A DNA stretch of 61,138 nucleotides from an uncultured Prevotella sp. (GCA_934183355.1 CAKPST010000003.1:1-61138), one strand, 5' to 3'. Counted from the first letter of the stretch, positions 26,309 through 35,500 are shown. Made by a program: numbers and translations. Notes: generated by a model not told the origin, from the letters alone.

Positions 26309-26476
26309 GGCAGATGAGTGCTAATAAAATGGCAGATGAGTGCTAATAAAATGGCAGATGCTTGCAGATGAAACGGCTATCTGCCATTCATCTGCAAGCA
26401 TCCATAACTATCAAACTATCAAAGCATTACATCACGCAAGACATACAAAGATTGCAGTATTGCAGATGAAAACACA
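26309..26476. repeat. GCAGATG tandem and inverted repeat locus
   Basis: Two adjacent identical 22-bp units (26309-26330 and 26331-26352) containing GGCAGATGAGTGC and AATAAAAT are followed by a third, partial unit. Next comes a hairpin with a perfect 15-bp stem, ATGCTTGCAGATGAA (26358-26372) and TTCATCTGCAAGCAT (26387-26401), with a 14-nt loop. The 16-nt word TTCATCTGCAAGCATC also occurs at 52136-52151. It lies between the kdsA operon start and the M48 protease 3' end, both on the minus strand. No gene seen in 26210-26481. Confidence 0.75.
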
Positions 26477-26481
26477 AAACT

Positions 26482-27366
26482 TTATCTTCTTCTTGTAGTT
26501 GATGACTTTTTCTTAGAAGTGGTTGTTGACTTCTTGGTTGTTGAAGTTTTCTTAGGCGGATTGTAATAAGTCAACGCTTCGGGCAACTCCTGCTTGATGG
26601 CAGCGATGCGCTTAGCGTCTGATGGGTGACTGCTGAACATGTCGTTCTGGTTGCTATTGCCAGTAGCCTGAGACATACGCTGCCAGAATGTGACGGCAAC
26701 ATTGGGGTCGTAACCAGCCATTGCGGCGAATATCAAGCCCATGCGGTCTGCCTCGCTCTCGTTGTCGCGTGAGTATTTAAGGCTGCGAAACTCCAAACCC
26801 TTCTGCGCAATAATCTGCGCAAGCTGTGTAGTGCCAGAGTTAACACCAGCAGCATTGAGCACCTGACCGAGAATCTGTGTGCCATACTGATTCTTAATCT
26901 GCTTGCTCATCTGCTCGGCAGAATGCTTTGCTACAGCGTGTGCTATCTCATGACCAAGAACTATGGCGAGCGATGCTTCGTCCTTGGTGACTGGCAACAA
27001 TCCTTCGTACACCACAATTTTGCCACCAGGCATGCAGAAAGCATTGACACTCTTGTCTTGAACAAGATTAAACTCCCAGCTATACTGCTTGGTCTCAGCC
27101 TGCAAACCATGCTCATTGAGATACTTCTCAACAGCAGTAGCGAGCTTCTGCCCCACACGCTTCACCATGGCGGTATTGGCTGAGTTGGTAGAAAGTTTTG
27201 CCGACTTCATGTAATTGGTATACTCTTGATTGCTAAGTGAGAGCACCTGCTCGTCAGAAACAAGGATGTTCTGCTGACGTCCAGTGATTGGAACGGTGCG
27301 AGTTGTACCACAAGAACAAACGATGGCAGCCACAAGCGCCATCAACAAATATTTCACCTTTTTCAT
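26482..27366 (-). CDS. M48-family metalloprotease lipoprotein
   Basis: A 294-residue protein starting at MKKVKYLLMALVAAIVCSC (27366). I preferred this start because the signal sequence begins there and an upstream in-frame ATG at 27432 lies before the promoter box. The lipobox-like VCSC makes it a likely lipoprotein. The zinc protease motif is VLGHEIAHAVAKHSAEQ (HExxH), with the third ligand Glu in SRDNESEADRMG. It resembles BepA/LoiP-type periplasmic proteases that handle outer-membrane proteins. The last 30 residues are an unusual Lys/Thr/Ser/Arg tail. A -7 box is at 27397-27405. Confidence 0.9.
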   Translation of the reverse strand: MKKVKYLLMALVAAIVCSCGTTRTVPITGRQQNILVSDEQVLSLSNQEYTNYMKSAKLSTNSANTAMVKRVGQKLATAVEKYLNEHGLQAETKQYSWEFNLVQDKSVNAFCMPGGKIVVYEGLLPVTKDEASLAIVLGHEIAHAVAKHSAEQMSKQIKNQYGTQILGQVLNAAGVNSGTTQLAQIIAQKGLEFRSLKYSRDNESEADRMGLIFAAMAGYDPNVAVTFWQRMSQATGNSNQNDMFSSHPSDAKRIAAIKQELPEALTYYNPPKKTSTTKKSTTTSKKKSSTTRRR

Positions 27367-27396
27367 ACTTTTAATATATTTTGTTATATTTTCGGT

Positions 27397-27405
27397 GCAA
27401 AAGTA
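27397..27405 (-). promoter_or_regulatory. -7 box of the M48 protease gene
   Basis: The minus strand reads TACTTTTGC, 30 nt before the chosen ATG at 27366. It supports that start over the longer frame. Confidence 0.55.
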
Positions 27406-27491
27406 TATATTTTCAAAGAGAACAGAAAACATTTGTCAATATATTTTTATCAGAATGATGTCAGATTTGTTAATCATTGCCTCATTATCTA

Positions 27492-29738
27492 TCACCGCAA
27501 CCTCACAAGTGAGGAGCCAATGTCGCCCACTTGCACGGCATATATACCAGAAGAAAGTGACTGACTTACATTGTATAACGTATTGCCAGGCTGAAGACGC
27601 TCGGTATGGAGCTTTCTGCCAGACATGTCGTATATAGTGACGTTGAGCGAATGGCGGAGCACAGCGTCAAACTCTATCTGCACAACATTGCCAGAAACCA
27701 CTCCAACCTTGGCACCCTTGGCTAAATTGGCAGACAATCCGGCAATGCCAGTCAAATTGAGCACGTCGAGCAATCCGGCATAGGCATCTATAGCACCATA
27801 ACCACAATTATTCATAGTAGCTGCTCCATAATCACCACACGGCTTGCACGTGCGACGCATAATGTCAAGCACATCATCAGGCGACAGACATGGATTGGCT
27901 TGTAGCCACAACGCAATGATGCCGGCAACGGCAGGAGTTGACATTGACGTTCCTCCATTAACAGCCCATCCGTAGGTGCGACCATTATACTCGTGAGACT
28001 TGACAAGGGTGGAAGCTATGTTGGATTCCATATAATAGCTACTCATAGCCGAAATGACATTGGCACCGGGTGCCATGACATCAGGCTTAGAACGTCCGTC
28101 AAATGTTGGACCTACCGACGAGAAACTACCACGCTCGCCAGACTTGCCCCAATGCTGGGTATGGACAGAACCATTGACATCTGTATATACAGGACGATAG
28201 GCTGTGGCTCCAACACATATCACACTCGGCGCACTGCCAGGCGAGAGAATTCCGTGAGTGGCTACAGCATCGTTGAGCGTAATGTCTTCGTCGTTTCTAC
28301 CAAAACCTCCATGCACCCTATACACCTCAGCCTCACTATTCTCACCAACAACACTGAACGACGTGAGACACCCCGACTGCCAAAGCCACTCGCCATCAGA
28401 ACGCGACAGAACTACATCCACCATAAGGTCGGACGAATTGTAACATGAACGATAAGCTTGCATAGTCTGAATATACTCCACTCCACTTATAACAACTGTA
28501 TCGGAAAGCAAGGAATCGGACGCAGCACATACGTCAGCAACGGGTACGACAATATTGACACCAAGGACGTCGCATGAAACATGAGAGGTGCCACGATTGA
28601 AATCGTCGACTGACACACGATGGAAACGTGAAGCCATAATTATGTCAGAAGAAGCCTTAACCGTAAAAGCTACACAATCGTCGGATGGTGTAACGAATGT
28701 GCCAGTACGTTTCACGCCTAATGACTTGTGCATATAATCTGGGTTGAGACCACGATTGCCTGCAGATGCAACAAGTATGCGACCAGGTCCCACAAGTTGT
28801 GACAAAGCTTCATAATACAATAAGTTGTCACCATGGAAGTCTTGAGGAGCACCCTCGCTGAACGACACCACACATGGTTTGCCCACGGATTCGGCATAAT
28901 CGAAAAGATACTTGAAGCCAAGAACGTCAGTAGCTGTGGTGTATTTATACAAATCTGCATCGGAGATGTATTCCTCGTCGCCACTAACAGCATTGCTAAC
29001 AAGACATATATCGCTTTCGGGTGCCATGCCGACATACGGTGTTCCAGCACCATTGCCTGCGGCTATGCCGAGAGTGTGGGTGCCATGCCACATCGACATA
29101 CCATCGCGAGAATGGGCATAAGCAAGAAGCGACTGCTCGTCGGTGTATTCGGCTCCGACATACATCTGACTATTAATGGTGTCAACAGAGAGTTGGTCCC
29201 AAAAGCGACGGATGCGAAGCGACGAGTTGACAGTAGTGCGAAAGCTGGGATGGGTGACATCGAAGCCTACATCCATCAATCCCACTACTACCCCACTGCC
29301 TGTATATGCCTGTGGCAAATGGTAGCCAGAATATATACCAACAGAATTGGCATAAATGGGAATGGAGTCAAGCTGAAGCGCATTGCCTCGCTCTGCCTCA
29401 ATGCGGCACACACGACGGTCGGCTGCAAGACAACCAAGGCGAGAAACAGGAATGTCTGCTACATATATGTCACCAATGCGAGTAAGCAGACGACAACCAT
29501 TGTCAATCAATGAGGCATCAGTGGCATCTGATGTGCGGACAAGAGCACATACACGACGCACTGACAACGATTGTATTTTGCCACGAGGCGAAATATATAG
29601 CTTATTATCAGACGACAACAAAGCACGGAGCGATGTAGACAACTTGTATGTCGACTGATTGTTGGGCTGCGCAAACGACACAACACTACAGGCAATAAAC
29701 AATGCTACAACTGACAAGACATATCTCAATGTGTTCAT
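27492..29738 (-). CDS. Secreted S8 (subtilisin-like) serine peptidase with C-terminal sorting-like domain
   Basis: A 748-residue exported protease with signal peptide MNTLRYVLSVVALFIACSVVSFAQ. The catalytic triad is Asp in VVVGLMDVGFDVTHPSF (about residue 156), His in MWHGTHTLGIAAG (about 220) and Ser in GGTSMSTPAVAGIIALW (about 598). An insertion domain lies at about 380-510. The last 80 residues include LNVTIYDMSGRKLHTERL and LSSGIYAVQV, which look like a type IX secretion C-terminal sorting domain (type A). It is therefore probably surface attached or released. Expression as a single gene is likely. Confidence 0.9.
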   Translation of the reverse strand: MNTLRYVLSVVALFIACSVVSFAQPNNQSTYKLSTSLRALLSSDNKLYISPRGKIQSLSVRRVCALVRTSDATDASLIDNGCRLLTRIGDIYVADIPVSRLGCLAADRRVCRIEAERGNALQLDSIPIYANSVGIYSGYHLPQAYTGSGVVVGLMDVGFDVTHPSFRTTVNSSLRIRRFWDQLSVDTINSQMYVGAEYTDEQSLLAYAHSRDGMSMWHGTHTLGIAAGNGAGTPYVGMAPESDICLVSNAVSGDEEYISDADLYKYTTATDVLGFKYLFDYAESVGKPCVVSFSEGAPQDFHGDNLLYYEALSQLVGPGRILVASAGNRGLNPDYMHKSLGVKRTGTFVTPSDDCVAFTVKASSDIIMASRFHRVSVDDFNRGTSHVSCDVLGVNIVVPVADVCAASDSLLSDTVVISGVEYIQTMQAYRSCYNSSDLMVDVVLSRSDGEWLWQSGCLTSFSVVGENSEAEVYRVHGGFGRNDEDITLNDAVATHGILSPGSAPSVICVGATAYRPVYTDVNGSVHTQHWGKSGERGSFSSVGPTFDGRSKPDVMAPGANVISAMSSYYMESNIASTLVKSHEYNGRTYGWAVNGGTSMSTPAVAGIIALWLQANPCLSPDDVLDIMRRTCKPCGDYGAATMNNCGYGAIDAYAGLLDVLNLTGIAGLSANLAKGAKVGVVSGNVVQIEFDAVLRHSLNVTIYDMSGRKLHTERLQPGNTLYNVSQSLSSGIYAVQVGDIGSSLVRLR

Positions 29739-29828
29739 AATAGATGTATATAAATTACCAATTAGCCATTTTGACTGCTAAGATAATACAATTATTCGAA
29801 TAGAACCCTTTTTCAAGAAAAAATATCG

Positions 29829-29837
29829 TACCTTTGC
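29829..29837 (+). promoter_or_regulatory. -7 box of the FKBP-aroC unit
   Basis: TACCTTTGC matches the consensus box and lies 75 nt before the ATG at 29912. The apparent longer reading frame from 29834 begins inside this box, which argues for the start at 29912. Confidence 0.6.
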
Positions 29838-29911
29838 AAGAATATAGACCGCTATTGGTGGTTGTATCAAATAAGAATATAAACAAAATAAAAAAATATA
29901 TAGACAAGAAA

Positions 29912-30577
29912 ATGGAAAATAAGACAAACAAGCTCATTGCAGCTCATTATCAGCTCTTCACTATCAACGACAACGGAGAGCGCAAACTCGTAGAAGAAAC
30001 AACACAGGAACAGCCGTTTGTATTCATCACAGGCTTTGGCGCTGCCCTTGACGCTCTTGAGGAGCAGTTGGAGAATCTGGAGCGCGGTGCAAAGTTCGAC
30101 TTCGAGCTTAGCAAGGACAAGGCGTTTGGCGAATATGAGCCTAAGCGTGTCATCGACCTCAACAAGGAGATGTTTGTTGTAGATGGACACTTCGACAGCA
30201 AGAACATTTTCAAGGGAGCACAGATTCCTCTCAAGAACGAGGACGGCAACTTCTTTATCGGTACAGTACTCGAAATCGGCGACGCTACAGTAAAGGTTGA
30301 CCTCAACCATCCACTCGCAGGCAATAGCCTCAACTTCAAGGGATATATCATTGAGAACCGTGAAGCTACCAAGGAAGAAATCAAGACTATGCTCAGCCAC
30401 ATTAATGGTGGAGGATGCGGTGGCGACTGCGGCGGTTGTGAAGGTGGATGTGGACATCACGACGGCGAATGCGGACACCATGAGGGTGGATGCGGACACC
30501 ACGAGGGCGGATGTGGACACCACAACCACGGCGGCGAGGAAAAAGGCGGCTGCTGCGGACATGGACACTGCCACTAA
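29912..30577 (+). CDS. SlyD-like FKBP peptidyl-prolyl isomerase with His/Cys-rich tail
   Basis: A 221-residue protein starting at MENKTNKLIAAHYQL. Residues about 1-160 are an FKBP fold with an inserted-flap chaperone domain as in SlyD: FITGFGAALDALEEQLENLERG, DFELSKDKAFGEYEP and the VDLNHPLAGNSLNFKG strand. The C-terminal 50 residues are Gly/Cys/His-rich with near-tandem GCGHHEG units and end GCCGHGHCH, a metal-binding tail like that of E. coli SlyD, which delivers nickel. A nickel or zinc role is inferred. aroC follows 52 nt downstream, probably in the same transcript. Confidence 0.9.
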   Translation: MENKTNKLIAAHYQLFTINDNGERKLVEETTQEQPFVFITGFGAALDALEEQLENLERGAKFDFELSKDKAFGEYEPKRVIDLNKEMFVVDGHFDSKNIFKGAQIPLKNEDGNFFIGTVLEIGDATVKVDLNHPLAGNSLNFKGYIIENREATKEEIKTMLSHINGGGCGGDCGGCEGGCGHHDGECGHHEGGCGHHEGGCGHHNHGGEEKGGCCGHGHCH

Positions 30578-30629
30578 ATATCAAATTAATAAATAAACAC
30601 AAACAAAAGAAATAACCAAATAATCAATC

Positions 30630-31712
30630 ATGCGCAATACATACGGAAATCTATTCACACTGACTACGTTTGGCGAAAGCCACGGAGCAGCAGTGGGCGG
30701 CGTGGTTGACGGCATGCCTGCCGGGGTGGACATCGACATGGAGTTCATACAGAATGAACTAAACAGACGACGCCCCGGGCAGAGCAAGATAACGACAGCA
30801 CGCAATGAAGCAGACCAAGTAGAACTGCTCAGCGGAGTGTTTGAAGGCAAGTCGACAGGTTGTCCGATAGGATTCGTCGTGCGCAATACCAATCAACACT
30901 CGGGCGACTACGACAACATGCGCAACGTGTTCCGTCCGTCGCACGCCGATTATACATATACAAATAAGTATGGTGTGCGCGACCATCGTGGTGGTGGTCG
31001 CTCGTCGGCTCGCATCACTATAAGTCGCTGTGTAGGCGGAGCACTCGCCAAACTAGTGCTACGTCAAATGGGCATAAGCATTACGGCTTATACATCACAG
31101 GTGGGCGACATTGCCGTAGACCGCGACTACACACTGTTTGACTTCTCGGAAATAGAGCGAAATCCAGTGCGTTGTCCTGACCCAGAGAAAGCACAACTAA
31201 TGGAACAGCTCATAACTGAGGTGAAAGCAGAGGGTGACACCATAGGCGGCATCATCACATGTGTAGTAAAAGGATGTCCAGTAGGTGTAGGAGAGCCAGA
31301 ATTCGGCAAACTGCACGCTATGCTCGGAGCAGCTATGCTCGGTATCAATGCAGCTAAGGGATTTGAATATGGCGAGGGATTCGACTGCGTAAACTCACGA
31401 GGCAGCAGACAGAACGATATATTCTATTCGGACAATGGCAATATACGCACACGCACAAACCATAGTGGAGGCATACAGGGAGGCATTAGCAACGGTGAAG
31501 ACATCTACTTCCGCACCGCTTTCAAACCCGTTGCCACCATACTACAGGAACAGGAAACAGTGGACACAACAGGTAAAGAAACCACTCTCTGCGCCCACGG
31601 ACGACACGACCCGTGTGTATTGCCACGTGCAGTTCCTATAGTCGAGGCAATGACTGCTATGACTATATTGGATTATATTATGATAGAAAATGGTACAAGA
31701 TTGCGATTTTAA
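30630..31712 (+). CDS. aroC: Chorismate synthase
   Basis: A 360-residue enzyme catalysing the last shikimate step, EPSP to chorismate, with reduced FMN. The start [19 protein letters not shown] contains the signature GESHG. Others are [19 protein letters not shown] and [13 protein letters not shown]. Length is standard. It lies between the FKBP gene and a candidate small RNA. No terminator with a T-run was clear directly after the stop, though a weak hairpin TATGAC / GTCATA is near 31720-31739. Confidence 0.96.
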   Translation: MRNTYGNLFTLTTFGESHGAAVGGVVDGMPAGVDIDMEFIQNELNRRRPGQSKITTARNEADQVELLSGVFEGKSTGCPIGFVVRNTNQHSGDYDNMRNVFRPSHADYTYTNKYGVRDHRGGGRSSARITISRCVGGALAKLVLRQMGISITAYTSQVGDIAVDRDYTLFDFSEIERNPVRCPDPEKAQLMEQLITEVKAEGDTIGGIITCVVKGCPVGVGEPEFGKLHAMLGAAMLGINAAKGFEYGEGFDCVNSRGSRQNDIFYSDNGNIRTRTNHSGGIQGGISNGEDIYFRTAFKPVATILQEQETVDTTGKETTLCAHGRHDPCVLPRAVPIVEAMTAMTILDYIMIENGTRLRF

Positions 31713-31788
31713 CGTTCGTTATGACATTTTTCAGTCATATTAATCATTTTTTCGGGAATAAGTGTATTAGTTATTACAGAATAATCAC

Positions 31789-31797
31789 TAACTTTGC
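31789..31797 (+). promoter_or_regulatory. -7 box of the candidate small RNA
   Basis: TAACTTTGC matches the Bacteroidetes box. The -33 element is weak (TATTAG). No coding start follows before the strong terminator at 31867-31901. Confidence 0.5.
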
Positions 31798-31802
31798 ACT
31801 TG

Positions 31803-31901
31803 ATAATTAGGGACTCGTGAGAGCCTCGAATTAACTTAGTTAAGTCTAGTTTAGTTTTTGTGTTGGTTGTGGGTGGTTTATTGACCGCCCACAATTTTTT
31901 T
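31803..31901 (+). ncRNA. Candidate small RNA between aroC and the Rpn-like gene
   Basis: A promoter box at 31789-31797 is followed, about 100 nt later, by a strong terminator with no gene between. The RNA would begin near 31803 with GATAATTAGGGACTCGTGAG, contain the palindrome TTAACTTAGTTAA, and end in the terminator's T-run. I found no start codon with a useful frame. It is too distant (140 nt) and separately terminated to be a simple leader for the gene at 32042, though an attenuator role cannot be excluded. I do not recognise a known RNA family. Confidence 0.5.
31867..31901 (+). terminator. Strong intrinsic terminator of the candidate small RNA
   Basis: TTGTGGGTGGT (31867-31877) pairs with ACCGCCCACAA (31884-31894), eleven pairs with one G-T, a 6-nt loop, then seven T. 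This is the clearest intrinsic terminator on the plus strand in the window. Confidence 0.8.
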
Positions 31902-31990
31902 ATGTCAACATTTATTTCCCTACACTTTAATTAAAATAAAATATCACCGTTTTTAATCAAATAAAACATTGCTGTGTCAACAAAAATATG

Positions 31991-31999
31991 TAACTTAGC
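31991..31999 (+). promoter_or_regulatory. -7-like box of the Rpn-like gene
   Basis: TAACTTAGC differs from TAnnTTTGC at one position and lies 42 nt before the ATG at 32042. A TTG is found about 20 nt upstream. Confidence 0.4.
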
Positions 32000-32041
32000 A
32001 CCCGTAATCAATTAATTATTAAAACAAACTTTAATACAACT

Positions 32042-33040
32042 ATGGCAATAGGAGAAAATTACATACGATTCGACTGGGCTATGAAACGCCTTTTGCGCAA
32101 TAAGGCAAATCATGCTGTATTGGAGGGATTCCTGTCTTCACTGATAGGAAGAAAGTTTATCATAAAAAGTTTCCTTGAAAGCGAAGGCAATCAAGAGTTT
32201 GAATTTGACAAATACAATCGTGTAGACATATTGGCAGAAAGCGACGACAATGAGTTGTGCATCATTGAGGTGCAAAATAGTCGAGAGTTGACCTATTTTC
32301 ATCGAATGTTATACGGCGTGTCAAAAGCCATAACTGAATATGTGGGAATAGGCAAACCTTATCAGGATGTACGCAAGGTCTATTCTATCAATATCGTGTA
32401 CTTTGAACTCGGACAAGGTAAAGATTATGTATATCATGGCAAGACCGTATTCAAAGGTATTCATGAGCCACACGACACACTAAAACTGTCAATACGTCAA
32501 AACGAAAAGTTCTTCGGAAGCAACGAAAAGGATGTCTTAAAAAGAAAAGATGCCGGCGACCTGTTTCCTGAATATTATGTCCTACGTGTCAACGACTTTG
32601 ACAATATAGCCACAACACCACTTGATGAATGGATGGAATTTCTAAAGACTGGCAAGATTAGCGCAAAAGCCACAGCTGCAGGACTGCCAGAAGCACGTGA
32701 ATGCTTGCGTGTAGACTCACTCTCCGACAATGATAGACGGGCCTACTTCAGACACATGGAATCAATCAGACATATGAAAAGCTTGTTTGAAACAAGCAGA
32801 GATGAAGGATTCGAAGATGGATATGAAGAAGGAAGAGAGGAAGGATTCGAGAAAGGAATAGAAGAAGGAAAGAAAGCTGGAATAGAAGAAGGAAAGAAAG
32901 CTGGAATAGAAGAAGGAAAGAAAGCTGGAATAGAAGAAGGAAAGAAAATAATCGCAAAACAATTAAAGGCTATGGGAATGACGAACGAGCAAATATCCAT
33001 AGCTACAGGATTGCAAACAAACGATATAAATAATTTATAG
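32042..33040 (+). CDS. Rpn-like PD-(D/E)XK nuclease family protein with EEGKKAGI repeats
   Basis: A 332-residue member of the PDDEXK_2/Rpn group, distinct from the gene at 2813. The N-terminus YIRFDWAMKRLLRNKANHAVLEGFL and the core VDILAESDDNELCIIEVQNSRE are typical; the catalytic triplet is E-V-Q. The C-terminal quarter has a long charged helix with four identical GIEEGKK units encoded by a 24-bp tandem repeat (32855-32950). It ends with IAKQLKAMGMTNEQISIATGL, like the C-terminus of the gene at 2813. Such repeats in this family vary in number between strains. Biological role is unknown beyond nuclease homology. Confidence 0.82.
   Translation: MAIGENYIRFDWAMKRLLRNKANHAVLEGFLSSLIGRKFIIKSFLESEGNQEFEFDKYNRVDILAESDDNELCIIEVQNSRELTYFHRMLYGVSKAITEYVGIGKPYQDVRKVYSINIVYFELGQGKDYVYHGKTVFKGIHEPHDTLKLSIRQNEKFFGSNEKDVLKRKDAGDLFPEYYVLRVNDFDNIATTPLDEWMEFLKTGKISAKATAAGLPEARECLRVDSLSDNDRRAYFRHMESIRHMKSLFETSRDEGFEDGYEEGREEGFEKGIEEGKKAGIEEGKKAGIEEGKKAGIEEGKKIIAKQLKAMGMTNEQISIATGLQTNDINNL
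32855..32950 (+). repeat. 24-bp in-frame tandem repeat, four units
   Basis: Units begin at 32855, 32879, 32903 and 32927, each with GGAATAGAAGAAGGAAAG; the first three are identical and the fourth differs at its last three bases. Each unit encodes eight residues (GIEEGKKA), so copy-number changes keep the frame. Recent slippage or unequal recombination is implied. Confidence 0.9.
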
Positions 33041-33074
33041 TCAAACATATATATTGTAATAATGTAAAATAAAT

Positions 33075-33107
33075 TGTGCCAAACCATAATTATTATAGTT
33101 TGACACA
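33075..33107. terminator. Bidirectional hairpin between convergent genes
   Basis: TGTGCCAAAC (33075-33084) pairs with GTTTGACACA (33098-33107) with one mismatch and a 13-nt AT-rich loop. It lies between the convergent stops at 33040 and 33124 and could terminate both. Confidence 0.55.
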
Positions 33108-33123
33108 GTTTATTTCACATTAT

Positions 33124-35124
33124 CTATTTTTTCTTGTTACGACCTTTGCCATAATTTTTCCCATATGTTCCACCACCATTATTCTTTTCACGTCCACGGC
33201 GGTTTTTCTCACGAGGAGACTCATCATGTTCCCATTGTTTACGCTCAAACTCAGGGCGACGATTATTACCAAAATTGCGACCATAATTAGGCATTGGCAC
33301 TCCGGCATAGAGTTTTGATATAAGATCGGAGCGACCTATACGACGCAATTCACTCTCTATATTACGTCGCTCCTCTGGTTTATACCAAAAGAAGAACTGA
33401 CGCTGTGCGAGTTTCTCACGCGGTGTCTTGGCAGAAAAAACTGGCTCAAGCGTATATGGATCGTAGCCTGTATACCATGTTTCTGTACTCACTGTCATTG
33501 GAGTAGGTGTAAAATCTTGCACCTGTTCAAGATGAAAATCAAGACGCTTGGTAATGACAGCAAGCTCTGCCATGTCCTCCTCACGACATCCAGGATGCGA
33601 ACTAATAAAATAAGGAATAATCTGCTGACGCAAGTCTTCCTCCTTGTTTATCTTGTCAAAGATGCGCTTGAACTCCTCAAAAAGTGTGAACGAAGGCTTA
33701 CGCATAAGTTTCAACACTGCATCAGACGTATGTTCGGGAGCCACCTTCAATCTACCGCTGACATGATTGCATATTAACTCACGTGTGTATTGGCGAGCTG
33801 CAGCATTAGACTTTTCATCTTTGCTCTTGTGCAACAACAAGTCATAACGCACACCACTACCAATGAAACTCTTCTTGATGCCAGGCAAAGCATCCACAGC
33901 ATGATAAATCTCAAGCAACGGAGTATGGTCAGTCACCAAATTAGGGCACACTTGCGGATTGATGCATGATGGACGCTTACACACAGCACATGCTTTAGGA
34001 TTGCGTCCATGCATACCATACATATTGGCAGAAGGGCCACCAAGGTCGGACAGATACCCCTTAAAGTCGGGCATTTCCATAACCTTCTTCACTTCGCGAA
34101 GTACACTCTCCTTTGAACGACATGCAATAAACTTACCTTGATGAGCACTGATAGTACAGAAAGCACAACCACCAAAACAGCCACGATGCAAGTTTACAGA
34201 AAACTTAATCATGTCATAAGCCGGTATGCGTTTACCCTTGTATTTAGGATGAGGCAGACGAGTATACGGCAAGTCAAAAGAACGATCAAGTTCCTCAGAA
34301 GTCATTGGTGGATACATAGGATTCACCACAGCATACTTGCCATCTACAGCCTGAATAAGACGCTGGGCTTGCATTCTGTTCGATTCCTCCTCTATATGAC
34401 GGAAGTTCTCTGCTTCAGCTTTCTTATTACGCAAACACTCTTCATGACTATGTAGCACTATGTCATCGTCAGTAATTCCACCAAGTATTTCTGCCTCACG
34501 ACAAAGATACACTGTTTGTGGAATATCCTTGATTTCATTTACCTTCTTACCTTCACTAAACTGGCGACACAGTTCAATAATAGGTTTCTCACCCATACCA
34601 TAAATTATCATGTCAGCACCCGAATCACAGAGGATACACTTCTGCAATCCGTCCTTCCAATAGTCATAGTGAGTGAGTCGACGCAACGAAGCCTCGATGC
34701 CACCAAGAACGACGGGAACATCGGGGAAAAGCTGCTTCAAAATCTTAGTATAGACAATGGTGGGATATTCAGGACGGCAATCATGACGACCATCAGGACT
34801 ATATGCATCCTCCGAACGTAAACGCTTGCCTGCCGTATACTTATTGACCATTGAGTCCATACAACCAGGAGCAATGCCAAAGAAAAGATTTGGACGACCG
34901 AGTTTCTTGAAGTCGCGAAAATCACCATGCCAGTCAGGTTGCGGCACTATCGCCACACGATAGCCTGCGGCTTCGAGTGTGCGACCAATCACTGCAGCGC
35001 CAAATGACGGATGATCAACATATGCGTCAGCAGAGAACAGAATAACGTCTACGCTATCCCATCCACGGAGTTCCATTTCTTTCTTGGTAGTAGGCAACCA
35101 GTCGGTGAGCCTCAATTCTTTCAT
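33124..35124 (-). CDS. ygiQ: YgiQ-family radical SAM protein
   Basis: A 666-residue protein of the YgiQ family, whose function is not known. The N-terminal B12-binding-like part is WLPTTKKEMELRGWDSVDVILFSADAYVDHPSFG. The radical SAM cluster motif is HRGCFGGCAFCTIS (C-x3-C-x2-C) near residue 316. A Cys-rich segment CAVCKRPSCINPQVC follows at about 383. The last 60 residues are Arg/Lys/Gly/Asn-rich, a tail seen in this family that could bind RNA. Its start is 20 nt after the stop of the small gene at 35145, so the two probably form an operon. Confidence 0.93.
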   Translation of the reverse strand: MKELRLTDWLPTTKKEMELRGWDSVDVILFSADAYVDHPSFGAAVIGRTLEAAGYRVAIVPQPDWHGDFRDFKKLGRPNLFFGIAPGCMDSMVNKYTAGKRLRSEDAYSPDGRHDCRPEYPTIVYTKILKQLFPDVPVVLGGIEASLRRLTHYDYWKDGLQKCILCDSGADMIIYGMGEKPIIELCRQFSEGKKVNEIKDIPQTVYLCREAEILGGITDDDIVLHSHEECLRNKKAEAENFRHIEEESNRMQAQRLIQAVDGKYAVVNPMYPPMTSEELDRSFDLPYTRLPHPKYKGKRIPAYDMIKFSVNLHRGCFGGCAFCTISAHQGKFIACRSKESVLREVKKVMEMPDFKGYLSDLGGPSANMYGMHGRNPKACAVCKRPSCINPQVCPNLVTDHTPLLEIYHAVDALPGIKKSFIGSGVRYDLLLHKSKDEKSNAAARQYTRELICNHVSGRLKVAPEHTSDAVLKLMRKPSFTLFEEFKRIFDKINKEEDLRQQIIPYFISSHPGCREEDMAELAVITKRLDFHLEQVQDFTPTPMTVSTETWYTGYDPYTLEPVFSAKTPREKLAQRQFFFWYKPEERRNIESELRRIGRSDLISKLYAGVPMPNYGRNFGNNRRPEFERKQWEHDESPREKNRRGREKNNGGGTYGKNYGKGRNKKK

Positions 35125-35144
35125 TGTCTATAAAGTTTTATTTA

Positions 35145-35468
35145 TTAATTATTCGTTTCTTCAGTCTCTTCTTTCACCTTGCTCTCCCACTCTTTATACA
35201 GAGCCACGAGATTAGCAAGACCAAGAGCCTTCATATTATTATTGTATATCACATCGAGACATAGGTCGAGCAAATTCTTGTCGCTCACACCCGATGATTC
35301 AAGAAGCGAACGCACATTAAGTTTCAATTTGTCGAGCACAGCCTCGTCAATGATGCCATTGCTGTCAACAAGCCCACTTAGGAGCGAATACTTCTCTATT
35401 GTCTCAAGATGCTTGTCGCTTACTTCTATACTTCTTGTGCCAGAGGCATTAGCTTGAATTTTGTACAT
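35145..35468 (-). CDS. Small protein of unknown function
   Basis: A 107-residue soluble, mainly helical protein starting MYKIQANASGTRSIEVSDKH. I do not recognise its family. It has no Cys, no signal peptide and no membrane segment, and ends in an acidic ESKVKEETEETNN tail. It sits between the large secreted amidase-like gene upstream (32-nt gap) and ygiQ downstream (20-nt gap), so it is probably co-transcribed. Coding character is good and the frame is complete. Confidence 0.7.
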   Translation of the reverse strand: MYKIQANASGTRSIEVSDKHLETIEKYSLLSGLVDSNGIIDEAVLDKLKLNVRSLLESSGVSDKNLLDLCLDVIYNNNMKALGLANLVALYKEWESKVKEETEETNN

Positions 35469-35500
35469 AATCGTATGGTTTTTATTAATTGTTATTAGTT

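Noticed and set aside
31803..32041. Riboswitch leader for the Rpn-like gene
   Set aside because: A strong terminator and a separate promoter-like box lie between; no known riboswitch fold was recognised.
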